From: Tachypleus tridentatus
Taxonomy: Eukaryota; Arthropoda; Merostomata; Xiphosura; Limulidae
Direction: 5' to 3'
DNA: 64,000 bases
Assembly (NCBI RefSeq): GCF_004210375.1
Contig: NC_134829.1
Location: 58,086,107 to 58,150,106 of the forward strand
The position numbers and the translations under genes are program-made. The notes beneath the pieces were generated by a model that ran no database searches, was not told the origin of the DNA, and saw only the letters and a program-made list of their open reading frames with translations. Each line of letters begins with the position of its first letter. The stretch's first letter is position 1. Shown one piece after another: positions 36,699-48,326 of the stretch.

Positions 36699-39239
36699 CA
36701 CATGTTCAGTCGCTTGTGCTTTAAAACAGAATATTCCCTACAACCATACATTAAACAGATTCAATATTCGTGTTTTTGTTATACACTGGCTTTAATAAAA
36801 TCACCAACAACATGTAGAGAATCTAAGGAAACATTCATTTACTTTGTTTGCTAATCGCATGCACCCCGGAAATCATCCATAATTCCGTTGAAGAGGTTGT
36901 TTGTAAGGGCTTACATGATAGAACAATAAGAAACAGTGGAAAAAAACAACAACAAAGAATGAAACCGGTGAAGTTCAAAAACGTTATGACTTGTACTTCG
37001 CTCAGATTACTGCTTCACTGTTGTTGATGTTTTTAACGTTTTAAATTATTTGCTATTCGTGATCTGACGGATTCTTCAGGTGCATTAAGTAGTCTGCAAT
37101 TATAGAGCAATTTATCAATTTAAAAGCACATTGTCAAATGTTGCTATAATACTGTTATTATGTGTACGATTAACCCGTAGCTGCATACCTTTAACGTTCA
37201 GGAAAGAAACTGACATATAACCAGCGTCGGCTGGAATGACGGAGACGCCACGTGTAAGGCTGGGTGATAGGCACCGCCCGGTTACTTGTTTCTTTGGTCC
37301 TATTCGTATAATTACCAATAATTCAGAAAGAAATATCTCAATTCTACTCTTTTCAATACTTGATAAAACAAAGTTTTAAAATTTGTCGGTTGAACTTCTA
37401 TGACGAATATCTTTCTTTTTTGAGAAGTTAAAAATACAAAGTTATTGTGTATGTGTGTCGTATTATTAGATTGGCCTCTGAACTCAATTAAATATAACTG
37501 ACTCCGTACTTTTATATATGCATAATAAATTATTCGTGTTACATTAAATGATTTCTTGAGTCTGATAAATCCAGAACTGTAATCGTATTATGATTAATAT
37601 ACAAGACCGTGCTTAAAATAAAGTATGACGCATGCTCCTAAAGGACACGACAGGAGTTCCCCGCCTAACATGGGCGTCCAAATACAACACTGACTTCTTA
37701 TTCGACCGATGTCATCAAGAGTCCATTAACACGTGCAGCGAAAATGGAACACCTCTGTTGTTAGGTAAAGACAACGCACCACAAGTTGTTGCCACACTGA
37801 AGAAAGAGACAGTTAGACGTACTCGTGAAAGGTGTCAGATACGAGACTTTTCTATAAGAGTGATTCAGGTTTGATGTATCTATTCATGTCATGCATGCAA
37901 TTAACATTAATGTTTTTCCTTAGGGGGAGTTCAGACCCTCGATTTATTTGAAGGACGAATTAAGTTTCAAATTCTGTCACAGTACTGCGTTTCTATGGAA
38001 ACGTGGTAACACTGAAACGTTCTGTTCGGTAGTTGATTCGGAAAGAAAGAGCGCAACCAATGCTGAGGTTGTCTTCCTCACCTGCACAGTATAACATTCA
38101 GCACTTTTAGGAAGATCTTGAAAGCTGTGCTCACTATTATATTATTCTGTTGATACTTGTAACTATATAATGTGTGTTGTAAGGAGATACATTAAAATAA
38201 GACACTCCAACGTGTCACGCAGCCTATGACACATTTAGTTCGATAGTATTATCACGTTTCCTTGGACCTTAATAAAATGAGCAATAAGTGTTTAAGGTGT
38301 GTTCTTACGCTGCTATTGGTTTTTCCCTCTATATATCCATATATACACTAAAGAAACTAAAGAAATCATAATTATTAAATAGTAGGACAATCTTGTAAGG
38401 TTATAGCGCTCCCAGTGTTTTAATATATATATATATTCGTGCAAATTTTATGGAAATAATTTGTGAGGGCGCGCCATCTAGCGTTATCTTACACGCTCAG
38501 AAAACGGTAAAGTATCCCACCACATGTGTGAATATTTTCGTTTATCATAAACACTTTACACGCTACTTGAATTATGGAAAATTAGCAAAGCAGTTTTACT
38601 GTATAATGACTTACCACTTACACTAGCTGTACTTTGGATTTCATGTTTACATGCTTCTCCAGGCGTGTACACACAACTTATTTATATCTCCTAACTGTCT
38701 CACTATCCGACTTAGCTGTTTAGTTATCCACACATCGCAAGGTTATGTCTGTTATATCGATATTACCTTCCTGTCCCAGAAGAAAACGTTTTATCACTCA
38801 TTTAATGCTTTTGTTCCCTTCTGTTTCGTATTTTTAAACTTTATACACCACCATATCTCTTGTACCTCAGTCTCACCATTTAAAACATTTCACATTAAAA
38901 TTCACTGAGAAATCGTTATGTATTATCCTAATTTTATTCTATCTACTTTGGAAATGCACGTTTTGTTTCTTAATTATTTAATTCATTTGGAAAAATCCAT
39001 TGTGATGTGAAAGATTTGAAGGTATTATATACGATAAATATTTATTATTTGATTCGGCAGAGCTCTGAATTTCAGATATGACGAGCAAGACTAGAATCTG
39101 TACATGACCATAGATTGTTGGCACCACTTTAACACGTGGTTGCATTTTAAGAGTCAATTTCTTTGAGATCATGTGTGGTAAAGAACTTCTGAATATGGTT
39201 GCTACAGCTCTGATCAGTTATTCAATATTAGGGACCACA
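36699..39239 (+). other. Intron 3, no supported gene
   Basis: An 80-codon ATG frame at 37632-37874 has mixed composition but no recognisable family and no clear splice context. A CTCF-like word (revcomp CTAGATGGCGCGCC) sits at about 38465-38478. A TA run lies near 38424. Confidence 0.45.
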
Positions 39240-39500
39240 ACAGTTAGCAGACAGTTTCAGTGCTACTGCTCAGAAGAATAGTTAATCAGACAGTTTCGGT
39301 GTTACTGCTTAGAAGAATGGTTAATCAGACAGTTTCAGTGCTACGGCTTAGAAGAATGGTTAATCAGACAGTTTTGGTGCTACGGCTTAGAAGGTTGGTT
39401 AATCAGACAGTTTCGGTGTTTGGTTAAGTGTTTAGCAGACGGTTTCAGTGCCACTGCTTAAAAGAATGCTTAAGTGTTTAGCAGACAGTTTCAGCTGCTT
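39240..39500. repeat. About 39-40-bp tandem repeat, 6 diverged copies (intron 3)
   Basis: Unit cagacagtttcagtgctact plus gcttagaagaatggttaat, with deletions in the fifth unit. Confidence 0.9.
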
Positions 39501-39536
39501 GAGCTCAATTTTAGTTGAAACGTTTATATCCATAAC

Positions 39537-39650
39537 GCCCCCTTCCCGACGACTCAACGGTTAGTCTCTGGGTTTATAACGTTAAAACTGAAGTTTCGAT
39601 ACCCGCCATAGGCCGAGCATAGATAGCTCATTATTTTAAATCTAGCTCAC
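39537..39650 (+). mobile_element. SINE-2 copy (intron 3)
   Basis: Head ccgacgactcaacggttag, box B gaagtttcgatacccgccat, then ccgagcatagatagctcatt. Confidence 0.75.
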
Positions 39651-40669
39651 CCAAGCGAACCAATTCAATCTATAACTTCATTGCAAAATTATACTAGTGT
39701 TGAAATGTTTTTACATCTGTTATTTAAAGACAATTTGTTTTCTGAAGCGCTTCGCGTATACTATTTAACAATAATTTATTATCGATACCGAAGTGTTCCT
39801 TTAACTGCACTCTTCTGATGAAGCTTTCACATCCTCCCTAACCACTATCTAAAACATGTTTTTCACAAACTCTCCCATACCAGCCTTTTGTTACAACACT
39901 TTTGAAATCACTATTTTAAGACAATTTCGACTTACAAAATATAAACGTTCTGTGAAACCTGTTTCTATTTAAGATTTTTTTTCAACATTGTGGAAACTCG
40001 GTCCTCTGTTGAAATGTTTCTAATCGTTCATCACTTACATATGTATTCTTACAAAATATCTCACCATTTCGAAACATCTGTTTGCCGAAATGGTTCTCTC
40101 CAGTCACCCTACAAATTCAGTTCTGTAATAAGCTCATTACTCATTTTGAAAGAATTATACTAAAACCTGCGATATATTACTTCATGTTATTTGTGATATT
40201 GGTTTCTTAAACAGTATCGTCACGTGTAGGTTTCAGTTTGTTGAAGTTAAAGAGTTTCGTACTGTTTTGCTTGTAATAATCCGGATACTCTTAGAAGTAT
40301 TGAACTAATGTACTGACCAGCAATGAAAACATGTTCCCGCAGTGTTTCTATTCAGTTTGAACTGTAAGGTGAGCAGTTGAAAAGAGAGAACAATCCAATG
40401 AACATGTCAGATCGACGTTTCTTTGCTCCTTTTTTATTATTTTCCCCTAGCACGACGTTTCTTATTTAAGGACTTTCTTCTATAAAAGCATTCTTTTAAA
40501 GACTTGAACCAGAGTTTACTAAGGTAATGCGGATTAGGGTAGGTAAATATAAGAACAGTTACCATCTGCCCATTCAAACTTAGAAAAGAAAAATATATTC
40601 TATCGGTGAGATTTTCCGTAACCGCGTGATTTTGTAATTCTTTAACGTTTTGAAAATTTAAAGCCACTG
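39651..40669 (+). other. Intron 3, no recognised feature
   Basis: AT-rich single-copy-looking sequence. Confidence 0.5.
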
Positions 40670-40929
40670 CGGATATTTTGCTGTGTTATTGTGATATTTG
40701 CTGTGTTATTGCTTTAGAATAATGATATTTTGGCATGTTATTGCTTTAGAATAATGGTATTTTGGCATGTTATTGCTTTAGAATAATGATATTTTGGCAT
40801 GTTATTGCTTTAGAATAATGATATTTTGCTGTGTTATTGCTTTAGAATAATGATATTTTGGCATGTTATTGTTTAGAATAATGATATTTTGCACGTTATT
40901 GCTTTAGAATAATGATATTTTGGCATGTT
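40670..40929. repeat. 32-bp minisatellite, about 8 copies (intron 3)
   Basis: Unit gatattttggcatgttatt plus gctttagaataat. A gctgtgtt variant begins the array. Confidence 0.94.
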
Positions 40930-41057
40930 CAGGAAGTGTGTGTTTGAATAAACGTTAATATAGTTCACATTTTTAAACGTGCAAAAATTGACGTTTATCT
41001 AAATCTGTTGATTTCGCAATTGCAAAACTGCAAAATTAATCGAGTTAACAGCTTCCT

Positions 41058-41275
41058 GTGGCCCCTGCATGGCCAGATGGGTTTAAGGCGTTCGACTCGT
41101 AATCTGAGTGTCGCGGGTTCGAATCCTCGTCGCACCAAACATGCTCATCCTTTCAGCCGTAGGGGCGTTATAATGTAACGGTCAGTCCCCCTTTTCATTG
41201 GTAAAAGAGTAGCTCAAGAGATGGCGGTGAGTGCTGATGACTAGCTGCCTTCTTACATTGCTAAATTAAGGACGC
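41058..41275 (+). mobile_element. SINE-1, 3' end missing (intron 3)
   Basis: Head ggcccctgcatggccagatgg, box B gggttcgaatcctcg. Body kept to ctaaattaaggacgct, after which the hairpin and tail are lost. Confidence 0.9.
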
Positions 41276-41367
41276 TACTAATTTCCATTTTTGGAAGGTT
41301 GTTCATGACCAAAGTGTTCTCAATTCAATAATTTTCTTGCGCTTACTATCCTCATACAGTATATAAC

Positions 41368-41494
41368 CTCCCCCCACCCAGGGACGCAGCGGCATGTCTG
41401 TGAACTTAAAACGCTAGAAACCAAGTTTCGATACCAATTGTGAGTAGAGCACAGATAGCTTATTGTGTTGCTTTGTATTTAATTACAAGCAAAG
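41368..41494 (+). mobile_element. SINE-2 copy (intron 3)
   Basis: cccagggacgcagcggcatg head, aagtttcgataccaattgtg box B region, then agcacagatagcttattgtg and taattacaagcaaag. Confidence 0.8.
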
Positions 41495-41689
41495 ATATAT
41501 TGAGATATGGTAATGTTCGTATGTGGTTTCATAATGACGAGATCCCCGCTTGAAGTAAAAAATGTAATCTAAAAACAGCTAATGTGGATATTAAAACTTT
41601 AATTACAATAAAGTACAGGCTAAGCTGAAGATTATCTAAAACGGTTGAAACGTTATTCTGTAGTTTATTTTAATTAAATTTTATCTACA

Positions 41690-42072
41690 ACCATATTGAG
41701 AATACGTGTGTTTGGTTGCCATTCTCTTCCTTTAGTTTCAGATTTTAAAGTTTCAATACCCACACCAACCGTATTGAGAGAACGTATGTTTAGTTGCCAC
41801 ATTCTCCTCCTTTAGTTTCAGATTTTAAAGTTTCAATACCCACACCAGCCGTATTGAGAATACGTGTGTTTAGTTGCCACATTCTCCTCCTTTAGTTTCA
41901 GATTTTAAAGTTTTAATACCCACACCAACCGTATTGAGAATACGTGTGTTTATTTGCCACATTCTCTTTCTTTAGTTTCAGATTTTAAAGTTTTAATACC
42001 CACACCAACCGTATTGAGAATACGTGTTTTTAGTTGCCACATTCTCTTCCTTTAGTTTCAGATTTTAAAGAT
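41690..42072. repeat. 80-bp minisatellite, about 4.8 copies, PLE-end-derived unit (intron 3)
   Basis: Exact 80-base spacing. The unit contains caatacccacaccagccgt and attgagaatacgtgtgttt, which align with the PLE end at about 50940 (aatacccataccagctgttc then tgagatacg). The rest of the unit (ccacattctcctcctttag) is not PLE-like. Confidence 0.93.
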
Positions 42073-42804
42073 CTGTTCTCACTTAAAGTCGTCGAAATAT
42101 CTGATAAATTCGATGTTTTTTTTTTAAACCAGCTACTTTGTTATCTATACTGGGAATAAATTAATGATATGTTGGTAAGATGCGAAAATCTAAACATCAA
42201 AGTTGGTATGTATCACCTAGGCGTCAGGTAATTTAACTTTCATGCAGGTTGAAAGATCTGTCTGGTATTTTATGGTCGATGCCGTATGAGATAAGAAGTC
42301 TCACTCTGAACAAACAGATTTGTCTATTTTCTGGTTGTTTACTCACATTAACAAAGCTCGGATTAAATCAAAGCAAAGTCTATTTAGTAATGTACAAAAT
42401 GTATTTTTGGTGTATTCATTAGCATAGTATATGGGATTTCACTTCAAATTAAACCACAAAGTATATCTTATGCATATGAATAGCCATTTTGTTCTTCTTT
42501 CTTACAGTAAACTTGTTTTACTAATGATAACTATTTCTCATATAAAATGTAAGACAAACAGTTGTCCTGTCTCATCTTACAACGGGTGTGTTCCAGTCAA
42601 TGTAATTCATTTCACACTACGCTGGTTTCTGTGTGTTAGATCGATTCTGATGTATTAGTTTTTTATGAAGTGATTATTACAGCACTCCTACATTTTGTTT
42701 TTGCCAGTTTTTATCATAATACATTAAATAAAACAACGTTAAGAAAAGAACCAACTGATAAGTGGACTGCAGTAAACAGTTTACACACTTTGACCAATTC
42801 GCCT
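42073..42804 (+). other. Intron 3, no recognised feature
   Basis: A 75-codon frame at 42431-42658 shows no recognisable domain. Confidence 0.45.
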
Positions 42805-43076
42805 AGACTAGTATGGTCTGGTGGTTAGTACGTTCGACTCCCAATTTGTGGATCGCGGTTCGAATCCTGTTATCGTACGCGGGGCGTAATTATGTGATGA
42901 ACAGTCTCATGTTCTATTGGTAAAAAGTAGCCTAAGAGTTGTTGGTAAGTCAACATGACTAGTTAATGTCAACATGACTAATTAATGTAATTCTTGTATT
43001 TGACACTTCTAAGTTAGGGACGTGCCTACTAGTGCACATCATCTCTCAAATAGATTTGCGCAGAATTTGACAAACA
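42805..43076 (+). mobile_element. SINE-1, strongly diverged (end of intron 3)
   Basis: tagtatggtctggtggttag head and gcggttcgaatcctg box B. The body is reduced, with a small internal duplication (gtcaacatgactagttaat twice) and tail gatttgcgcagaatttgac. It ends about 60 bases before exon 4. Confidence 0.75.
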
Positions 43077-43137
43077 GACCATGTCTATGCGACTTCTTTC
43101 TATTATAACACGATGGTTTCTTTCTAATTTCAAGCAG

Positions 43138-43263
43138 TCAACAGCCAAGAAGGCGGGAACAACCTGTGCTAATTGTAAAACAACTTCGACGACGCTCTGG
43201 CGGCGTAATCAGAATGGTGAACCTGTGTGTAACGCCTGTGGTCTCTATTTCAAATTACATAAT
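43138..43263 (+). CDS. GATA3-like (grn): GATA1/2/3-class transcription factor, exon 4 (C-terminal zinc finger)
   Basis: 126 bases, residues 316-357: [13 protein letters not shown], then [18 protein letters not shown] and LYFKLHN. CX2C-X17-CX2C with Cys 325, 328, 346 and 349. This finger gives GATA-site binding in the family. AGT-CANC and KLHN at the exon end fit GATA1/2/3. The acceptor ttctaatttcaagcag is again NAGNAG-like (exon from 43135 would add Gln). The donor cataat|gtaagt is strong and phase 0, at the position where vertebrate GATA genes have an intron. The next exon (NRPLTMKK-type basic tail, needed for DNA binding) was not found from here to 46954 nor after the gap. Confidence 0.96.
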
Positions 43264-43540
43264 GTAAGTAATGTGTTTTTTTCCTCTTCGTTCTTTCTTA
43301 CAATTTCTTTCTTATTAACTTATCGTTTGTTCCTTTACATCTGATAACATTGTGTTTTATAATGTCTTTTAATCTGTTTCGAGCATGATGTTATTTTATC
43401 GGGTCACGTATAATATTTTATTGGAAACTTCTTACGTCCATTTTCATCAATGATATTAATGTTTTATTAGCGTTTACTTGTATATACGTATTTTCGCTAG
43501 CACCTTCTACAGAAATTGTGTTCCAGTGCCGATGAAAAGG

Positions 43541-44085
43541 GGCCCCGCATGGCTAGGTGGTTAGAGTGATCGATTCTTAACCTGAGGGTCGAGTGTACAA
43601 ATCCCCGTCACACCAAAGATGTTCGCCCTTTTAGCCGTGGGGGCGTTATAATGGTCCAGTCAATCCCACTATTCGCTGGTAAAGATTTGTTTGTTTGTTT
43701 GGAAATTTCGCACAAAGCTACTCGAGGGCTAGTGCTACCCGTCCCTAATAGCAGTGGAAGGCAGCTAGTCATCACCACCCACCGCCAACTCTTGGGCTAC
43801 TCTTTACCAACGAATAGTGGGACCGTCACATTATACACCCCACGGCTGGGAGGGCGAGCATGTTTAGCGCGACGCGGCGCGAACCCGCGACCCTCGGATT
43901 ACAGAGTCGCACGCCTTACGCGCTAGGCCATGCCGGGCCTAGCTGGTAAAAAAGAGTAGCTCAAGAGTTGGCGGTGGGTAGTGAAGACTAGCTGCCTTTC
44001 TTCTAGTCTTACACTGCTAAATTAGGGACGGCTAGCGCTGATAGCTCTCACGTAGTTTTGAGCGAAACTCAAAAACAAACAAAAT
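43541..44085 (+). mobile_element. SINE-1 (outer copy) interrupted by a second SINE-1
   Basis: The outer element runs 43541-43683 and resumes at 43951-44085. gctggtaaa (43675-43683 and 43942-43950) is the 9-base target-site duplication of the inner insertion. Confidence 0.93.
43684..43941 (-). mobile_element. SINE-1 nested in SINE-1
   Basis: Reverse, near full-length copy from gatttgtttgtttg to ggccatgccgggcct. Several small deletions (ctagtgctacccg, ttatacacccc). Confidence 0.93.
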
Positions 44086-44091
44086 GTTATA

Positions 44092-44146
44092 TTAGGGACG
44101 GCTAGCAGAGAGCCCTTGTGCAGTTTTGCGCGAAATTAAAAACAAG
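44092..44146 (+). mobile_element. SINE-1 3' stub
   Basis: ttagggacggctagcagag, then gttttgcgcgaaattaaaaac: only the last 55 bases, directly after the outer copy. Confidence 0.8.
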
Positions 44147-45495
44147 CCCCCGTAAAACTCGATGTTATTTCGTTTTTTCCCTATGTTTTAAGCCCATGTT
44201 TGTTACTATTTGGTTCAACTAAAATAACATCCATCTTGCACCATACCATTCTCATATACTCTTATAAAATAAGGTTTATGTCGTTTTGAGTAAAGATCGA
44301 TTTTGTTTATTACTCATTAGTCTGCACGTAGGCCTAAGTTAAAAACACCATTGAATAAATCTTATAGAAACGAAGATATCAGTTTGTGTGCTTGTTTTTA
44401 TATCTAAAATAAATAGGAGTTTCTCTTCTATCTGATCACGGATTTATTTATATATTATCATATATTTTATTGGCTATTTGTGTTTTAGAATTACGTGTTT
44501 TCTTAATGGTTTACTGTATAATTTATTTATCATTTGATTTAACCTCTCATAAAACAGTTTGTTAGTAAGAAAAAATTTGATAGGGTAACTCATCACTTCC
44601 AACTAGTAAGAAACAACTTAATTATAACCTTTTATTAAAGTATTTTTCCACGACCACAAAATTGTAGTCGGGCGCGATATTAACTTGTATAAAGCTGCAT
44701 GACTGTGACCCTAAAAAAATTCTTATATAACCATAAAATCGCTATAAACATTTCTTGTTAGGTGTATTTAAAATAATGTATAAGTTTAGTGAAAAAAAAA
44801 AAACGTATATAAAGATCCATTTACATTAGATATCTCGCTTTCGTTATTCTGTCGTAGATATCAAATAGTAATAGACATACCCGCTAGGGTTTCTTGGATA
44901 CAGTCATGCCCATATGTACTTCTCTTTCAACTAATTCATTTATCTTTCTTTAAGCCTACTTCTTTAAGGCACCTTCTACCTATTTTATGTATTAAGACCA
45001 ACCGAGAACTCATTAATAAACATAGAAAAATATATCAATTACGCCCTCTATGGTATGACCTTTATGACACTATTGCTCAACAGGGGGCATTGCATATATA
45101 AATCAATCACTGTATGTGGTACAGGGTGGAATGCAATATCTCTTTTTTTCTTCTTCTTTTTTTTTAAAGTAAAAGAGATAACATTTCGTATAAGATAAAA
45201 CGTAGGATAATTTTTGTGTTAAAAGAAATAACGTTTTAAATTCAGTTAAATTTTAATACATACGTCAATGAAAAAATAATTTTATAAATGTAAAATCCAG
45301 TCATGAAATATTAATTTTGTGGTAATTATGTGGTAAAATATGCGTTTCTATTTAACGAACATTGGTTTGCCTTATATCTTTAAATATGAGAAGGCAATTA
45401 CAACAGATGTTAATTACAGGTTACAAAACGAAATTATCCATCAGTATGTAACTGTTATTCCTAAAATAGAGTTCAAAATTGTTTTTATTCCGGTG
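44147..45495. other. AT-rich stretch, no recognised feature
   Basis: Expected to be intron 4 of the GATA gene if the gene continues. Searched by eye for a codon string for the post-finger basic tail, without success. Confidence 0.45.
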
Positions 45496-45767
45496 ATAAC
45501 AGCGTGTTAAGGCGTGCGGCTCGTAATCTGAGGGTCGCGGGTTCGCATCCCCGTCGCGCCAAACATGCTCGCCCTTTCAGCCATGGGGGCGTTATAAAGT
45601 TACGGTCAATCCCACTATTCGTTGATAAAAGAGTAGCCCAATAGTTGGCGGAGGGTGGTGATGACTAGCTGCCTTCCCTATAGTCTTACACTGCTAAATT
45701 AGGGACGGCTAGCACAGATAGCCCTCGAGTAGCTTTATGTGAAATTCAAAAAACAAACAAACAAACA
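45496..45767 (+). mobile_element. SINE-1, first ~20 bases lost
   Basis: From gataacagcgtgttaaggcg with box B gggttcgcatccc to aaattcaaaaaacaaacaaac. Little diverged in the body. Confidence 0.92.
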
Positions 45768-46954
45768 TTTTACCCTCGTTTGATAAGAATCGCGACACGG
45801 CCCCTATATTTGTGGTCTCGTTTTCACATATTCCTCCTACGCTACTCTTTATTAGGACACAGGTCATAAGAGAAGCCCTTCCCATCTGCAGAACCTTGGT
45901 GTTTAGCTAGCTGTGGTTGTCACTGAGGGTTTATCTTCATATTTAGAGCGAATGAAGTCTAAAGACACTTGAGTTTTGTCTGTGGCATTTCCATTACGAC
46001 ATTTCAGTAGTAGACAACTACTTGGATGACCCCCAGCTGTGAGCTATCTTGTTGCAATTTAGCGGTCTCCTGCTATAAGCAACAAGAGTAAGGTCTTCTC
46101 GGCTACAATTCCAACGGCGTCTGTAGATTTGTTGGCGCTCCCCCCTTTTTTTTTACCGCAAACACGAGGACTGAGACACTATCGTTGGTGTATATCTGTC
46201 ATTCTTTCCGACTGGCGCCAACTTATGAATGCCGTGTAACAAGAATAAAGGGCCTAACTGGTTGATAATTTAGGTTTTTACAGTTTATTGGAAAGAATGG
46301 CGAGCTGTATATGTTATTAATAGTGTGCTGTGTAAACCAATTTAAATCACTGAGCATAAATGATATTCTACGATTTGTTTGTAGTTAAGCGCAATGGGCT
46401 GTTTGTGCTGCGTCCACCACGGTATGGAAACCTGTTTTATGTTCAATGGATTCAGGTATTAAAATAGCCGTTCGTAACGACAGAAATCCACTTGAAATAA
46501 AATGTATTCTAAATGTATTCTACACTTTAGTTTAATTAAAGTTTTAATACCCATAACAACCGTTTTGAGAATACAAAAGTAACCGTTATTAACCATTCTA
46601 TAAAACTGAAATATGTAGTGATTCCGGTTGTTTACGGTTAAGCCTAAAGCTACATAATGAGCTATCTGATTTAAAAAGCATGACAATAATTTTATATTAT
46701 ACACATGACTCGAAGTCATCTTAGCTTTATTCTAGATCCAAATAGTAACTAAACTGTTTTTGATTTAGTTAAAGTATAAATTTAAAGTGTAACTGAATTA
46801 TTTTTATATAGCTATATTTTAACTCTGAATAAACACTAAAGTGATTTTTATTTTGTTGTATCTAGAGCGGTATATTAATTACAGTGTTTTAATTTATTTG
46901 TATTATAAATATACGCAGTTAATTTAGATGTTTTATAGATTTGCATCACAACTT
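45768..46954. other. Gene-free stretch before the gap, with repeat scraps
   Basis: Reverse SINE-2 fragments at about 46374-46435 and 46628-46670. A PLE-end scrap at about 46541-46575 (ttaatacccataacaaccg then ttttgagaatac). No exon recognised. Confidence 0.55.
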
Positions 46955-47454
46955 NNNNNNNNNNNNNNNNNNNNNNNNNNNNNNNNNNNNNNNNNNNNNN
47001 NNNNNNNNNNNNNNNNNNNNNNNNNNNNNNNNNNNNNNNNNNNNNNNNNNNNNNNNNNNNNNNNNNNNNNNNNNNNNNNNNNNNNNNNNNNNNNNNNNNN
47101 NNNNNNNNNNNNNNNNNNNNNNNNNNNNNNNNNNNNNNNNNNNNNNNNNNNNNNNNNNNNNNNNNNNNNNNNNNNNNNNNNNNNNNNNNNNNNNNNNNNN
47201 NNNNNNNNNNNNNNNNNNNNNNNNNNNNNNNNNNNNNNNNNNNNNNNNNNNNNNNNNNNNNNNNNNNNNNNNNNNNNNNNNNNNNNNNNNNNNNNNNNNN
47301 NNNNNNNNNNNNNNNNNNNNNNNNNNNNNNNNNNNNNNNNNNNNNNNNNNNNNNNNNNNNNNNNNNNNNNNNNNNNNNNNNNNNNNNNNNNNNNNNNNNN
47401 NNNNNNNNNNNNNNNNNNNNNNNNNNNNNNNNNNNNNNNNNNNNNNNNNNNNNN
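46955..47454. other. Assembly gap, 500 N
   Basis: Exactly 500 undetermined bases, a conventional placeholder for a scaffold join of unknown size. Open frames that cross it are meaningless. Confidence 0.99.
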
Positions 47455-47769
47455 AAATCTTGTATTTTCATGTATGTTAAGATCACACGCACAGTGTTAA
47501 CGTATTATGTCAAGGAAATATTGCCGTTATAACAAGAGAATATTCATCATTCTTTTCAGTTACATGTGGTTAATGTTTCCATGACAGAATGGTAATACTC
47601 GCACTATGGTAATACTTCACTGACTCCTGTTCATGCGAGTGAGTCAGGGCGAGAATATTTGTTATTCTCGTATACTTGTACCAAGAGCATGTCGTAAGGG
47701 TTCGTAATATCAAGTAGATAATGACCCCAAACACCTATCCAACCTGTGTTGAAATCGCTTACCTGAAAA

Positions 47770-48020
47770 TGAAGCTGCTGGACTCATACAAATGACGCAA
47801 TGACCCCCACAGAGCCTCGAACTCATTCCAGTTGAATAGATATGGATTTGATGGATCAAAAACTGACAAATTAAAAGTAACTTCCAAAGAAACTTTATGG
47901 GAGTGTATTAGAGACACCTGGAGTAAAATCCGAAATGACACGTATATTAAATATGTTGCAACAATGCCCGAAAGACTGTTTGTAGTTATTAAAGCAAAAG
48001 TGGGACACACAAACTATTAA
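47770..48020 (+). pseudogene. Tc1/mariner transposase, C-terminal remnant
   Basis: Near 47800 a degraded WPPQSLELIPVE-like stretch corresponds to the WP-S-DLNPIE signature of Tc1/mariner transposases. The frame then runs LWECIRDTWSKIRNDT to a C-terminus ERLFVVIKAKVGHTNY, close to the usual R-VIKAKGGHTKY ending, with stop TAA at 48018-48020. The first two catalytic Asp regions are absent (gap or unrelated sequence upstream). A dead fragment. Confidence 0.8.
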
Positions 48021-48326
48021 CTGTTTGTTGAACTCAAGCACTTCCACTGAGTTTCTGTTGTACTCAACATGAAGACTAATACAATGTTTATGTCTCACCC
48101 GTGATTTACCCTCCATTATTCTTTGAAAGTAGCTCGTAAGTTACTACAAAAAAAGTGATGTTTAAGAAACACTACTCTCAATTATGTAAATAAAATCTTC
48201 CTCATGGATTAGATTTCCATGTGCCACAAAATCACGTGTATAAAAGTCATTTCTCTGAAACCCTACTCTAAACTATATAAATATCTTCTATATTGCATGT
48301 TATCTTCTCATTGCAAGTATCCGATC

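Noticed and set aside
36098-36854. Three overlapping plus-strand open frames of 208-236 codons rich in repeated peptide.
   Set aside because: They come from a 26-bp tandem repeat that keeps all three frames open. No single frame is favoured, and there is no gene context.
37632-37874. 80-codon ATG frame inside GATA intron 3.
   Set aside because: Composition is more coding-like than its surroundings, but no family, splice context or second exon was recognised. Not enough to call a gene.
46875-47500. Open frames of 179-205 codons across the N run.
   Set aside because: They consist almost entirely of undetermined bases.
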